This document shows, one piece after another, positions 53,507-64,000 of a stretch of DNA of 64,000 nt. Numbering within the stretch: the stretch's first letter is position 1; each line of letters opens with the position of its first letter. The notes beneath the pieces were generated by a model that did no database searches, was not told where the DNA came from, and was given only the letters and a program-made list of their open reading frames with translations. The position numbers were made by a program, and so were the translations under genes. The stretch lies in contig CM071599.1 of NCBI GenBank assembly GCA_036435485.1, positions 3,100,803 through 3,164,802 on the forward strand, in the 5' to 3' direction. The stretch is from Saposhnikovia divaricata (Eukaryota; Streptophyta; Magnoliopsida; Apiales; Apiaceae).

Positions 53507-54486
53507 CAATATTTCGTGTACTAACCCCTTTGAGGATTATCCGAAAACCGATTTTCAATCATATCTAGTCCGATTCAGGTTCGAACTACGTCAAATAAAA
53601 TTTTGTTGAATTTTAATAACCCATAGGAACAAAATATATAAAAATATCCACAAAATGGCCCGACTTGATTTTTAACAATATCCCGTGTACAAACCCCTTT
53701 AAGAATTTTCCAAAAACCGAGTTTCGATCATATCAGCTCCGATTCCGGTCCGAACTGCGTAAAATAAAATTTCTTTGAATTCCAATAACCATAGGAACAA
53801 AATATATAAAAATATCCTCAAAATGGTCCGACTGGATTTTTAACAATATCCCATGTACTAACCCCTTTGAGAATTTTCCGAAAGCCGAGTTTCAATAATA
53901 TCAGCTTCGATTCATGTCCGAACTGTGTCAAATAAAATTTCGTTGAATTCCAATAAACCATAGGAACAAAATATGTAAAAATATCCAGAAAATGGTCTGA
54001 CTCGATTTTTAACAATATCCCGTGTACTAACCCCTTTGAGCTTCGATTCATGTCCGAACTGCATCAAATAAAATTTGGTTGAATTCAAATAACCCATAGG
54101 AACAAAATATGTAAAAATATCCACAAAATGGTCTGACTTTATTTTTAACAATATCCCGTGTACTAACCCCTTTGAGAATTTTCCGAAAACCGAGTTTCGA
54201 TCATATCAGCTCCGATTCTGGTCCGAACTGCGTCAAATAAAATTTCGTTGACTCCCAATAACCAATAGGAACCAAATATGTAAAAATATCCAGAAAATGG
54301 TCCAACTCAATTTTTAACAATATCCCGTGTACTAACCCCTTTGAGTTTTATCCGAAAACCGAGTTTCGATCATAACAGCTTCGATTCACGTCCGAACTGC
54401 ATCAAATAAAATTTGGTTGAATTCCAATAACCCATAGGAACAAAATATGTAAAAATATCCACAAAATGGTCCGACTCGATTTTTAA
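53507..54486. repeat. Damaged segment: C, H/C chimera, A, deleted D, E, D
   Basis: The monomer at 53676 starts H- or E-like (CCGGTCCGAACTGCGT, AAATTTCTTTG) and ends as C (ATATATAAAAATATCCTC). The D at 54013 has lost 33 bp. Overlapping reverse-strand frames at 53818-54051 and 53912-54151 cover these monomers; they are open by chance, partly because of the deletion, and show no gene-like features. Confidence 0.83.
54013..54148. repeat. Type D monomer with 33-bp internal deletion (136 bp)
   Basis: CCCCTTTGAG (ending at 54040) joins directly to CTTCGATTCATG; the intervening segment from TATTATCC to CATAACAG is absent. Only the bases AG are shared at the two breakpoints. I see no second copy of this deleted form. 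Confidence 0.9.
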
Positions 54487-55161
54487 CAATATCCCGTGTA
54501 CTAACCCCTTTGGGAATATCCGAAAATCGAGTTTCGATTATATCAGCTCCGATTCAGGTCCGAAATGCGTCAAATAAAATTTTGTTGAATCCCAATAACC
54601 CATAGGAACAAAATATGTAAAAATGTAAATGAAATGGTCCGACCCGATTTTTAACAATATTTCGTGTACTAACCCCTTTGAGGATTATCCGAAAACCAAT
54701 TTTCAATCATATCTGGTCCGATTCAGGTTCGAACTTCGTCAAATAAAATTTTGTTGAATTTTAATAACGCATAGGAACAAAATATATAAAAATATCCTCA
54801 AAATGGTCCGATTGGATTTTTAACAATATCCCATGTACTAACCCCTTTGAGAATTTTCCGAAAGCCGAGTTTCAATCATATCAGCTCCGATTCATGTCCG
54901 AACTGTGTCAAATAAAATTTCGTTGAATTCCAATAAACCATAGGAACAAAATATGTAAAAATATCCAGAAAATGGTCTGACTCGATTTTTAACAATATCC
55001 CGTGTACTAACCCCTTTGAGTATTATCCGAAAACCGAGTTTCGATCATATCAGCTTCGATTCAAGTCCAAACTGCATCAAATAAAATTTGGTTGAATTCC
55101 AATAACCCTTAAGAACAAAATATGTAAAAATATCCACAAAATGGTCTGACTTGATTTTTAA
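54487..55161. repeat. B C A D segment leading into the 15-mer
   Basis: Standard order. Minor variants are GTAAATGAAATGG in B, CCAATTTTCAATC in C and ATAACGCATAGG. Nothing other than satellite is visible. Confidence 0.8.
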
Positions 55162-57693
55162 CAATATCCTGTGTACTAACCCCTTTGAGAATTTTCCGAA
55201 AACCGAGTTTCGATCATATCAGCTCCGATTCCGGTCCGAACTGCGTCACATAAAATTTCGTTGAATCCCAATAACCCATAGGAACCAAATATGTAAAAAT
55301 ATCCACAAAATGGTCCGACTCAATTTTTAACAATATCCCATGTACTAGCCCCTTTGAGGTTTATCCAAAAACCGAGTTTCGATTATATCAGCTCCGATTC
55401 AGGTCCGAACGGCACTAAATAAAATTTCATTGAATTCCAATAACCCATAGGAACAAAATATGTAAAAATATCCGCAAAATGGTCTTACTTGATTTTAACA
55501 ATATCCCGTGTACTAACCCCCTTGAGAATTTTCCGAAAATCGAGTTTCGATCATATCAGCTCCGATTCCGGTCCGAACTGCGTCAAATAAAATTTCATTG
55601 AATTCCAATAACCCATAGGAACAAAATATGTAAAAATATCCACAAAATGGTCCGACTTGATTTTTAACAATATCCCGTGTACTAAACCCTTTGAGAATTT
55701 TCGGAAAACCGAGTTTCGATCATATCAGCTCCGATTCCGGTCCGAATTGTGTCAAATAAAATAATATTGAATTCCAATAACCCATAGGAACAAAATATGT
55801 AAAAATATCCAGAAAATGGTCTGACTCGATTTTTAACAATATCCCGTGTACTAACCCCTTTGAGTATTATCCGAAAACCGAGTTTCGATCATAACAGCTT
55901 CGATTCATGTCCGAACTGCATCAAATAAAATTTGGTTGAATTCCAATAACCCATAGGAACAAAATATGTAAAAATATCCACAAAATGGTCTGACTTGATT
56001 TTTAACAATATCCCGTGTACTAACCCCTTTGAGAATTTTCCGAAAACCGAGTTTCGATCATATCAGCTCCGATTCTGGTCCGAACTCCGTCAAATAAAAT
56101 TTCGTTGACTCCCAATAACCAATAGGAACCAAATATGTAAAAATATCCAGAAAATGGTCCAACTCAATTTTTAACAATATCCCATGTACTAGCCCCTTTG
56201 AGGTTTATCCAAAAACCGAGTTTCGATTATATCAGCTCCGATTCAGGTCCGAACGGCACCAAATAAAATTTCGTTGAATTCCAATAACCCATAGGAACAA
56301 AATATGTAAAAATATCCAGAAAATGGTCTGACTCGATTTTTAACAATATCCCGTGTACTAACCCCTTTGAGTATTATCCGAAAACCGAGTTTCGATCATA
56401 ACAGCTTCGATTCATGTCCGAACTGCATCAAATAAAATTTGGTTGAATTCCAATAACCCATAGGAACAAAATATGTAAAAATATCCACAAAATGGTCTGA
56501 CTTGATTTTTAACAATATCCCGTGTACTAACCCCTTTGAGAATTTTCCGAAAACCGAGTTTCGATCATATCAGCTCCGTTTCTGGTCCGAACTCCGTCAA
56601 ATAAAATTTCGTTGACTCCCAATAACCAATAGGAACCAAATATGTAAAAATATCCAGAAAATGGTCCAACTCAATTTTTAACAATATCGCATGTACTAGC
56701 CCCTTTGAGGTTTATCCAAAAACCGAGTTTCGATTATATCAGCTCCGATTCAGGTCCGAACGGCACCAAATAAAATTTCGTTGAATTCCAATAACCCATA
56801 GGAACAAAATATGTAAAAATATCCACAAAATGGTCCGACTTGATTTTTAACAATATCCCGTGTACTAAACCCTTTGAGAATTTTCGGAAAACCGAGTTTC
56901 GATCATATCAGCTCCGATTCCGGTCCGAATTGTGTCAAATAAAATAATATTGAATTCCAATAACCCATAGGAACAAAATATGTAAAAATATCCAGAAAAT
57001 GGTCTGTCTCGATTTTTAACAATATCCCGTGTACTAACCCCTTTGAGTTTTATCCGAAAACCGAGTTTCGATCATAACAGCTTCGATTCACGTCCGAACT
57101 GCATCAAATAAAATTTGGTTGAATTCCAATAACCCATAGGAACAAAATATGTAAAAATATCCACAAAATGGTCCGACTCGATTTTTAACAATATCCCGTG
57201 TACTAACCCCTTTGGGAATATCCGAAAATCGAGTTTCGATTATATCAGCTCCGATTCAGGTCCGAACGGCACTAAATAAAATTTCGTTGAATTCCAATAA
57301 CCCATAGGAACAAAATATGTAAAAATATCCACAAAATGGTCTTACTCGATTTTTAACAATATCCCGTGTACTAACCCCTTTGAGTATTATCCGAAAACCG
57401 AGTTTCGATCATATCAGCTTCGATTCAAGTCCAAACTGCATCAAATAAAATTTGGTTGATTCCAATAACCCATAAGAACAAAATATGTAAAAATATCCAC
57501 AAAATGGTCTGACTTGATTTTTAACAATATCCTGTGTACTAACCCCTTTGAGAATTTTCCGAAAACCGAATTTCGATCAAATCAGCTCCGATTCCGGTCC
57601 GAACTGCGTCACATAAAATTTCGTTGAATCCCAATAACCCATAGGAACCAAATATGTAAAAATATCCACAAAATGGTCTGACTTGATTTTTAA
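55162..57693. repeat. 15-mer HOR unit, 2532 bp
   Basis: The order is E F2 H G D E F2/A D E F2 G D B/F2 D E. Markers repeated 2532 bp downstream are CTGCGTCACATAAAA (55241), GGTCTTACTTGATTTTAAC (55481) and CCGAATTGTGTC (55744). The F2/A chimera (56175) ends CCAGAAAATGGTCTGACTCG. Confidence 0.87.
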
Positions 57694-60600
57694 CAATATC
57701 CTGTGTACTAACCCCTTTGAGAATTTTCCGAAAACCGAGTTTCGATCATATCAGCTCCGATTCCGGTCCGAACTGCGTCACATAAAATTTCGTTGAATCC
57801 CAATAACCCATAGGAACCAAATATGTAAAAATATCCACAAAATGGTCCGACTCAATTTTTAACAATATCCCATGTACTAGCCCCTTTGAGGTTTATCCAA
57901 AAACCGAGTTTCGATTATATCAGCTCCGATTCAGGTCCGAACGGCACTAAATAAAATTTCATTGAATTCCAATAACCCATAGGAACAAAATATGTAAAAA
58001 TATCCGCAAAATGGTCTTACTTGATTTTAACAATATCCCGTGTACTAACCCCCTTGAGAATTTTCCGAAAATCGAGTTTCGATCATATCAGCTCCGATTC
58101 CGGTCCGAACTGCGTCAAATAAAATTTCATTGAATTCCAATAACCCATAGGAACAAAATATGTAAAAATATCCACAAAATGGTCCGACTTGATTTTTAAC
58201 AATATCCCGTGTACTAAACCCTTTGAGAATTTTCGGAAAACCGAGTTTCGATCATATCAGCTCCGATTCCGGTCCGAATTGTGTCAAATAAAATAATATT
58301 GAATTCCAATAACCCATAGGAACAAAATATGTAAAAATATCCAGAAAATGGTCTGACTCGATTTTTAACAATATCCCGTGTACTAACCCCTTTGAGTATT
58401 ATCCGAAAACCGAGTTTCGATCATAACAGCTTCGATTCATGTCCGAACTGCATCAAATAAAATTTGGTTGAATTCCAATAACCCATAGGAACAAAATATG
58501 TAAAAATATCCACAAAATGGTCTGACTTGATTTTTAACAATATCCCGTGTACTAACCCCTTTGAGAATTTTCCGAAAACCGAGTTTCGATCATATCAGCT
58601 CCGATTCTGGTCCGAACTCCGTCAAATAAAATTTCGTTGACTCCCAATAACCAATAGGAACCAAATATGTAAAAATATCCAGAAAATGGTCCAACTCAAT
58701 TTTTAACAATATCCCATGTACTAGCCCCTTTGAGGTTTATCCAAAAACCGAGTTTCGATTATATCAGCTCCGATTCAGGTCCGAACGGCACCAAATAAAA
58801 TTTCGTTGAATTCCAATAACCCATAGGAACAAAATATGTAAAAATATCCAGAAAATGGTCTGACTCGATTTTTAACAATATCCCGTGTACTAACCCCTTT
58901 GAGTATTATCCGAAAACCAAGTTTCGATCATAACAGCTTCGATTCATGTCCGAACTGCATCAAATAAAATTTGGTTGAATTCCAATAACCCATAGGAACA
59001 AAATATGTAAAAATATCCACAAAATGGTCTGACTTGATTTTTAACAATATCCCGTGTACTAACCCCTTTGAGAATTTTCCGAAAACCGAGTTTCGATCAT
59101 ATCAGCTCCGATTCTGGTCCGAACTCCGTCAAATAAAATTTCGTTGACTCCCAATAACCAATAGGAACCAAATATGTAAAAATATCCAGAAAATGGTCCA
59201 ACTCAATTTTTAACAATATCCCATGTACTAGCCCCTTTGAGGTTTATCCAAAAACCGAGTTTCGATTATATCAGCTCCGATTCAGGTCCGAACGGCACCA
59301 AATAAAATTTCGTTGAATTCCAATAACCCATAGGAACAAAATATGTAAAAATATCCAGAAAATGGTCTGACTCGATTTTTAACAATATCCCGTGTACTAA
59401 CCCCTTTGAGTATTATCCGAAAACCGAGTTTCGATCATAACAGCTTCGATTCATGTCCGAACTGCATCAAATAAAATTTGGTTGAATTCCAATAACCCAT
59501 AGGAACAAAATATGTAAAAATATCCACAAAATGGTCTGACTTGATTTTTAACAATATCCCGTGTACTAACCCCTTTGAGAATTTTCCGAAAACCGAGTTT
59601 CGATCATATCAGCTCCGTTTCTGGTCCGAACTCCGTCAAATAAAATTTCGTTGACTCCCAATAACCAATAGGAACCAAATATGTAAAAATATCCAGAAAA
59701 TGGTCCAACTCAATTTTTAACAATATCCCATGTACTAGCCCCTTTGAGGTTTATCCAAAAACCGAGTTTCGATTATATCAGCTCCGATTCAGGTCCGAAC
59801 GGCACCAAATAAAATTTCGTTGAATTCCAATAACCCATAGGAACAAAATATGTAAAAATATCCACAAAATGGTCCGACTTGATTTTTAACAATATCCCGT
59901 GTACTAAACCCTTTGAGAATTTTCGGAAAACCGAGTTTCGATCATATCAGCTCCGATTCCGGTCCGAATTGTGTCAAATAAAATAATATTGAATTCCAAT
60001 AACCCATAGGAACAAAATATGTAAAAATATCCAGAAAATGGTCTGACTCGATTTTTAACAATATCCCGTGTACTAACCCCTTTGAGTTTTATCCGAAAAC
60101 CGAGTTTCGATCATAACAGCTTCGATTCACGTCCGAACTGCATCAAATAAAATTTGGTTGAATTCCAATAACCCATAGGAACAAAATATGTAAAAATATC
60201 CACAAAATGGTCCGACTCGATTTTTAACAATATCCCGCGTACTAACCCCTTTGGGAATATCCGAAAATCGAGTTTCGATTATATCAGCTCCGATTCAGGT
60301 CCGAACGGCACTAAATAAAATTTCGTTGAATTCCAATAACCCATAGGAACAAAATATGTAAAAATATCCACAAAATGGTCTTACTCGATTTTTAACAATA
60401 TCCCGTGTACTAACCCCTTTGAGTATTATCCGAAAACCGAGTTTCGATCATATCAGCTTCGATTCAAGTCCAAACTGCATCAAATAAAATTTGGTTGATT
60501 CCAATAACCCATAAGAACAAAATATGTAAAAATATCCACAAAATGGTCTGACTTGATTTTTAACAATATCTTGTGTACTAACCCCTTTGAGAATTTTCCG

Positions 60601-60732
60601 AAAACCGAATTTCGATCAAATCAGCTCCGATTCCGGTCCGAACTGCGTCACATAAAATTTCGTTGAATCCCAATAACCCATAGGAACCAAATATGTAAAA
60701 ATATCCACAAAATGGTCCGACTCAATTTTTAA
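57694..60732. repeat. 18-mer HOR unit, 3039 bp
   Basis: It has the same order as the preceding 15-mer, with one additional E F2/A D trimer (507 bp). The 3' markers CAGCTCCGTTTCTGG (56571/59610), GAGTTTTATCC (57045/60084), TTTGGTTGATTCC (57451/60490) and CCGAATTTCGATCAAATC (57566/60605) are spaced by 3039 bp, while 5' markers are spaced 2532 bp from the previous unit. The 507-bp difference fits one trimer gain. Confidence 0.88.
58538..59551. repeat. Two tandem 507-bp trimers (E F2/A D)
   Basis: Trimers are 58538-59044 and 59045-59551, both with GAACTCCGTC, TTTCGTTGACTCCC and the F2/A junction. A single copy is present at 56006-56512 in the preceding unit. Confidence 0.87.
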
Positions 60733-62082
60733 CAATATCCCATGTACTAGCCCCTTTGAGGTTTATCCAAAAACCGAGTTTCGATTATATCAGCTCCGAT
60801 TCAGGTCCGAACGGCACTAAATAAAATTTCGTTGAATTCCAATAACCCATAGGAACAAAATATGTAAAAATATCCACAAAATGGCCTGACTTGATTTTTA
60901 ACAATATCTCGTGTACTAACCCCTTTGAGAATTTTCCGAAAACCGAGTTTCGATCATATCAGCTCCGATTCTGGTCCGAACTGCGTCAAATAAAATTTCG
61001 TTGACTCCCAATAACCAATAGGAACCAAATATGTAAAAATATCTAGAAAATGGTCCAACTCAATTTTTAACAATATCCCATGTACTAGCCCTTTGAGGTT
61101 TATCCAAAAACCAAGTTTCGATTATATCAGCTCCGATTCAGGTCCGAACGGCACCAAATAAAATTTCGTTGAATCCCAATAACCCATAGGAACAAAATAT
61201 GTAAAAATATCCACAAAATGGTCCGACTTGATTTTTAACAATATCCCGTGTACTAAACCCTTTGAGAATTTTCAGAAAACCGAGTTTCGATCATATCAGC
61301 TCCGATTCCGGTCCGAATTGTGTCAAATAAAATAATATTGAATTCCAATAACCCATAGGAACAAAATATGTAAAAATATCCAGAAAATGGTCTGACTCGA
61401 TTTTTAACAATATCCCGTGTACTAACCCCTTTGAGTATTATCCGAAAACCGAGTTTCGATCATAACAGCTTCGATTCACGTCCGAACTGCATCAAATAAA
61501 ATTTGGTTGAATTCCAATAACCCATAGGAACAAAATATGTAAAAATATCCACAAAATGGTCTGACTTGATTTTTAACAATATCCCGTGTACTAACCCCCT
61601 TGAGAATTTTCCGAAAATCGAGTTTCGATCATATCAGCTCCGATTCCGGTCCGAACTGCGTCAAATAAAATTTCATTGAATTCCAATAACCCATAGGAAC
61701 AAAATATGTAAAAATATCCACAAAATGGTCCGACTCGATTTTTAACAATATCCCGTGTACTAACCCCTTTGGGAATATCCGAAAATCGAGTTTCGATTAT
61801 ATCAGCTCCGATTCAGGTCCGAAATGCGTCAAATAAAATTTTGTTGAATCCCAATAACCCATAGGAACAAAATATGTAAAAATGTCCATGAAATGGTCCG
61901 ACCCGATTTTTAACAATATTTCGTGTACTAACCCCTTTGAGGATTATCCGAAAACCAATTTTCAATCATATCTGGTCCGATTCAGGTTCGAACTACGTCA
62001 AATAAAATTTTGTTGAATTTTAATAACCCATAGGAACAAAATATATAAAAATATCCTCAAAATGGTCAGATTGGATTTTTAG
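60733..62082. repeat. F2 E F2 G D H B C segment
   Basis: It continues from E at 60564. The F2 at 61071 is 168 bp because one C is missing in TACTAGCCCTTTGAGG. G at 61239 has TTTTCAGAAAACC. No non-satellite sequence is visible. Confidence 0.8.
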
Positions 62083-63095
62083 CAATATCCCGTGTACTAA
62101 CCCCCTTGAGAATTTTCCGAAAATCGAGTTTCGATCATATCAGCTCCGATTCCGGTCCGAACTGCGTCAAATAAAATTTCATTGAATTCCAATAACCCAT
62201 AGGAACAAAATATGTAAAAATATCCACAAAATGGTCCGACTTGATTTTTAACAATATCCCGTGTACTAAACCCTTTGAGAATTTTCGGAAAATCGAGTTT
62301 CGATCATATCAGCTCCGATTCCGGTCCGAATTGTGTCAAATAAAATAATATTGAATTCCAATAACCCATTGGAACAAAATATGTAAAAATATCCAGAAAA
62401 TGGTCTGACTCGATTTTTAACAATATCCCGTGTACTAACCCCTTTGATTATTATCCGAAAACCGAGTTTCGATCATAACAGCTTCGATTCACGTCCGAAC
62501 TGCATCAAATAAAATTTGGTTGAATTCCAATAACCCATAGGAACAAAATATGTAAAAATATCCACAAAATGGTCTGACTTGATTTTTAACAATATCCCGT
62601 GTACTAACCCCCTTGAGAATTTTCCGAAAATCGAGTTTCGATCATATCAGCTCCGATTCCGGTCCGAACTGCGTAAAATAAAATTTCATTGAATTCCAAT
62701 AACCCATAGGAACAAAATATGTAAAAATATCCACAAAATGGTCTGACTCGATTTTTAACAATATCCCGTGTACTAACCCCTTTGGGAATATCCGAAAATC
62801 GAGTTTCGATTATATCAGCTCCGATTCAGGTCCGAAATGCGTCAAATAAAATTTTGTTGAATCCCAATAACCCATAGGAACAAAATATGTAAAAATGTCC
62901 ATGAAATGGTCCGACCCGATTTTTAACAATATTTCGTGTACTAACCCCTTTGAGGATTATCCGAAAACCAATTTTCAATCATATCTGGTCCGATTCAGGT
63001 TCGAACTACGTCAAATAAAATTTTGTTGAATTTTAATAACCCATAGGAACAAAATATATAAAAATATCCTCAAAATGGTCCGATTGGATTTTTAT
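62083..63095. repeat. 6-mer HOR unit H G D H B C (1013 bp)
   Basis: H (62083) directly follows C where A would be expected, and H recurs after C at 63096. Five of the six slots (G D H B C) also precede it at 61239-62082. The length equals the 1013-bp 6-mer at 10298-15362, but the composition is different, so the match only reflects six monomers including one B. Confidence 0.84.
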
Positions 63096-64000
63096 CAATA
63101 TCCCGTGTACTAACCCCCTTGAGAATTTTCCGAAAATCGAGTTTCGATCATATCAGCTCCGATTCCGGTCCGAACTGCGTCAAATAAAATTTCATTGAAT
63201 TCCAATAACCCATAGGAACAAAATATGTAAAAATATCCACAAAATGGTCCGACTTGATTTTTAACAATATCCCGTGTACTAAACCCTTTGAGAATTTTCG
63301 GAAAACCGAGTTTCGATCATATCAGCTCCGATTCCGGTCCGAATTGTGTCAAATAAAATAATATTGAATTCCAATAACCCATAGGAACAAAATATGTAAA
63401 AATATCCAAAAAATGGTCTGACTCGATTTTTAACAATATCCCGTGTACTAACCCCTTTGAGTATTATCCGAAAATCGAGTTTCGATCATATCAGCTTCGA
63501 TTCAAGTCCAAACTGCATCAAATAAAATTTGGTTGAATTCCAATAACCCATAGGAACAAAATATGTAAAAATATCCACAAAATGGTCTGACTTGATTTTT
63601 AACAATATCCTGTGTACTAACCCCTTTGAGAATTTTCCGAAAACCGAGTTTCGATCATATCAGCTCCGATTCCGGTCCGAACTGCGTCACATAAAATTTC
63701 GTTGAATCCCAATAACCCATAGGAACCAAATATGTAAAAATATCCACAAAATGGTCCGAATCAATTTTTAACAATATCCCATCTACTAGCCCCTTTGAGG
63801 TTTATCCAAAAACCGAGTTTCGATTATATCAGCTCCGATTCAGGTCCGAACGGCACTAAATAAAATTTCGTTGAATTCCAATAACCCATAGGAACAAAAT
63901 ATGTAAAAATATCCATAAAATGGTCTGACTTGATTTTTAACAATATCCCGTGTACTAACCCCTTTGAGAATTTTCCGAAAACCGAGTTTCGATCATATCA
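63096..64000. repeat. Terminal segment H G D E F2 E, cut by window end
   Basis: This is the start of another H G D H unit, but D is followed by E (63603, with CTGCGTCACATAAAA as in the 15-mer), F2 (63772) and a partial E-like monomer (63941-64000). The array evidently continues beyond the window. Confidence 0.82.

Larger units (their letters stand above)
1..64000. repeat. Satellite DNA array, about 169-bp monomer, whole window
   Basis: The phase anchor TTTTTAACAATAT recurs every 168-169 bp from the first base to the last, giving about 379 monomers, all in one orientation. The chosen phase starts at base 1; the last monomer (63941-64000) is cut by the window end. Shared blocks include GTGTACTAACCCCTTTGAG, TCAAATAAAATTT and ATAGGAACAAAATATGTAAA. 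The array shows no interruption by a mobile element or unique DNA. Monomer length near one nucleosome plus linker, AT richness and higher-order structure match centromeric satellites in general; a centromeric role is inference, since no chromatin data are available. The family is not one I recognise. Confidence 0.98.

Noticed and set aside
53818..54151. Two overlapping reverse-strand open frames (53818-54051, 53912-54151)
   Set aside because: They overlap each other in different frames within satellite monomers and depend on the 33-bp deletion at 54040. No gene features are present.
1..64000. CRISPR-like array because of regular repeats
   Set aside because: The complete 169-bp unit is repeated with no unique spacers, and unit length and base composition fit eukaryotic satellite DNA.
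1..64000. AATAAA polyadenylation-like signals and TTTTT runs in every monomer
   Set aside because: They are part of the monomer (CAAATAAAATTT, GATTTTTAAC) with no transcription unit around them, so no functional meaning can be drawn.
1..64000. Retrotransposon remnants or long terminal repeats
   Set aside because: The long near-identical blocks (507 to about 12000 bp) are all made of phased monomers. No primer-binding site, polypurine tract, target-site duplication or coding domain was seen.
1..64000. Assignment to a named plant satellite family or species
   Set aside because: Monomer length near 169 bp is compatible with many families, and I do not recognise the sequence. A database search with one monomer of each class would be decisive.

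Overview
The whole 64 kb window is tandem satellite DNA. It reads as one uninterrupted head-to-tail array of a roughly 169-bp, AT-rich monomer (59 of 169 bases are G or C in a counted example). About 379 monomers fit, all in the same orientation. I found no gene, RNA gene, transposon, microsatellite, inversion or unique spacer. A monomer of nucleosomal length, many diverged monomer classes and a multi-monomer higher-order repeat (HOR) order are typical of centromeric or pericentromeric satellites. The organism is therefore a eukaryote. A plant is a reasonable guess from monomer length and base composition, but I do not recognise the family and cannot name a species.

Phasing each monomer at its CAATAT start (5' flank GATTTTTAA) lets every unit be typed by private variants. 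I use local letters. A has GAAAGCCGAG and AATAAACC. B has TTTGGGAATATCC and is 168 bp. C has ATATTTCGTG, ATCTGGTCCG and GAATTTTAATAA. D has GAGTATTATCC, GCTTCGATTC and TTTGGTTG. E has GAATCCCAATAACC with AGGAACCAAAT. F has TACTAGCCCC and GAGGTTTATCC; F1 ends like B, and F2 has CGAACGGCACC. G has TACTAAACCC, TTTTCGG and usually AATAATATTG. D' is D with TACTAAGCCC. H has AACCCCCTTG and TTTCATTG.

Layout. (1) 1-10297: left domain built on a 1350-bp 8-mer (F1, C/A, B, C, A, B, C, A), with D-E pairs in places, then a 5-mer stretch. (2) 10298-15362: five consecutive 1013-bp 6-mers (A B C A F1 C). (3) 15363-18231: a 507-bp 3-mer and two 1181-bp 7-mers full of chimeric monomers, where left-domain variants give way to right-domain variants. 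(4) 18232-23804: irregular onset of the right-domain 9-mer. (5) 23805-50471: core of a 1520-bp 9-mer (B C A D E F2 G D' H), containing two successive large copies of one segment (27520-39681 and 40168-50302) that differ by whole-monomer gains and losses. (6) 50472-55161: shortened and damaged units, including two monomers with internal deletions. (7) 55162-60732: a 15-mer (2532 bp) followed by its 18-mer version (3039 bp). (8) 60733-64000: a further 6-mer phase, cut by the window end.

The array appears to have evolved by repeated in-register unequal exchange or slippage. Chimeric monomers mark the junctions, and block lengths change by whole monomers. Coordinates come from manual reading of the phase anchor; type calls rest on a few diagnostic positions per monomer.
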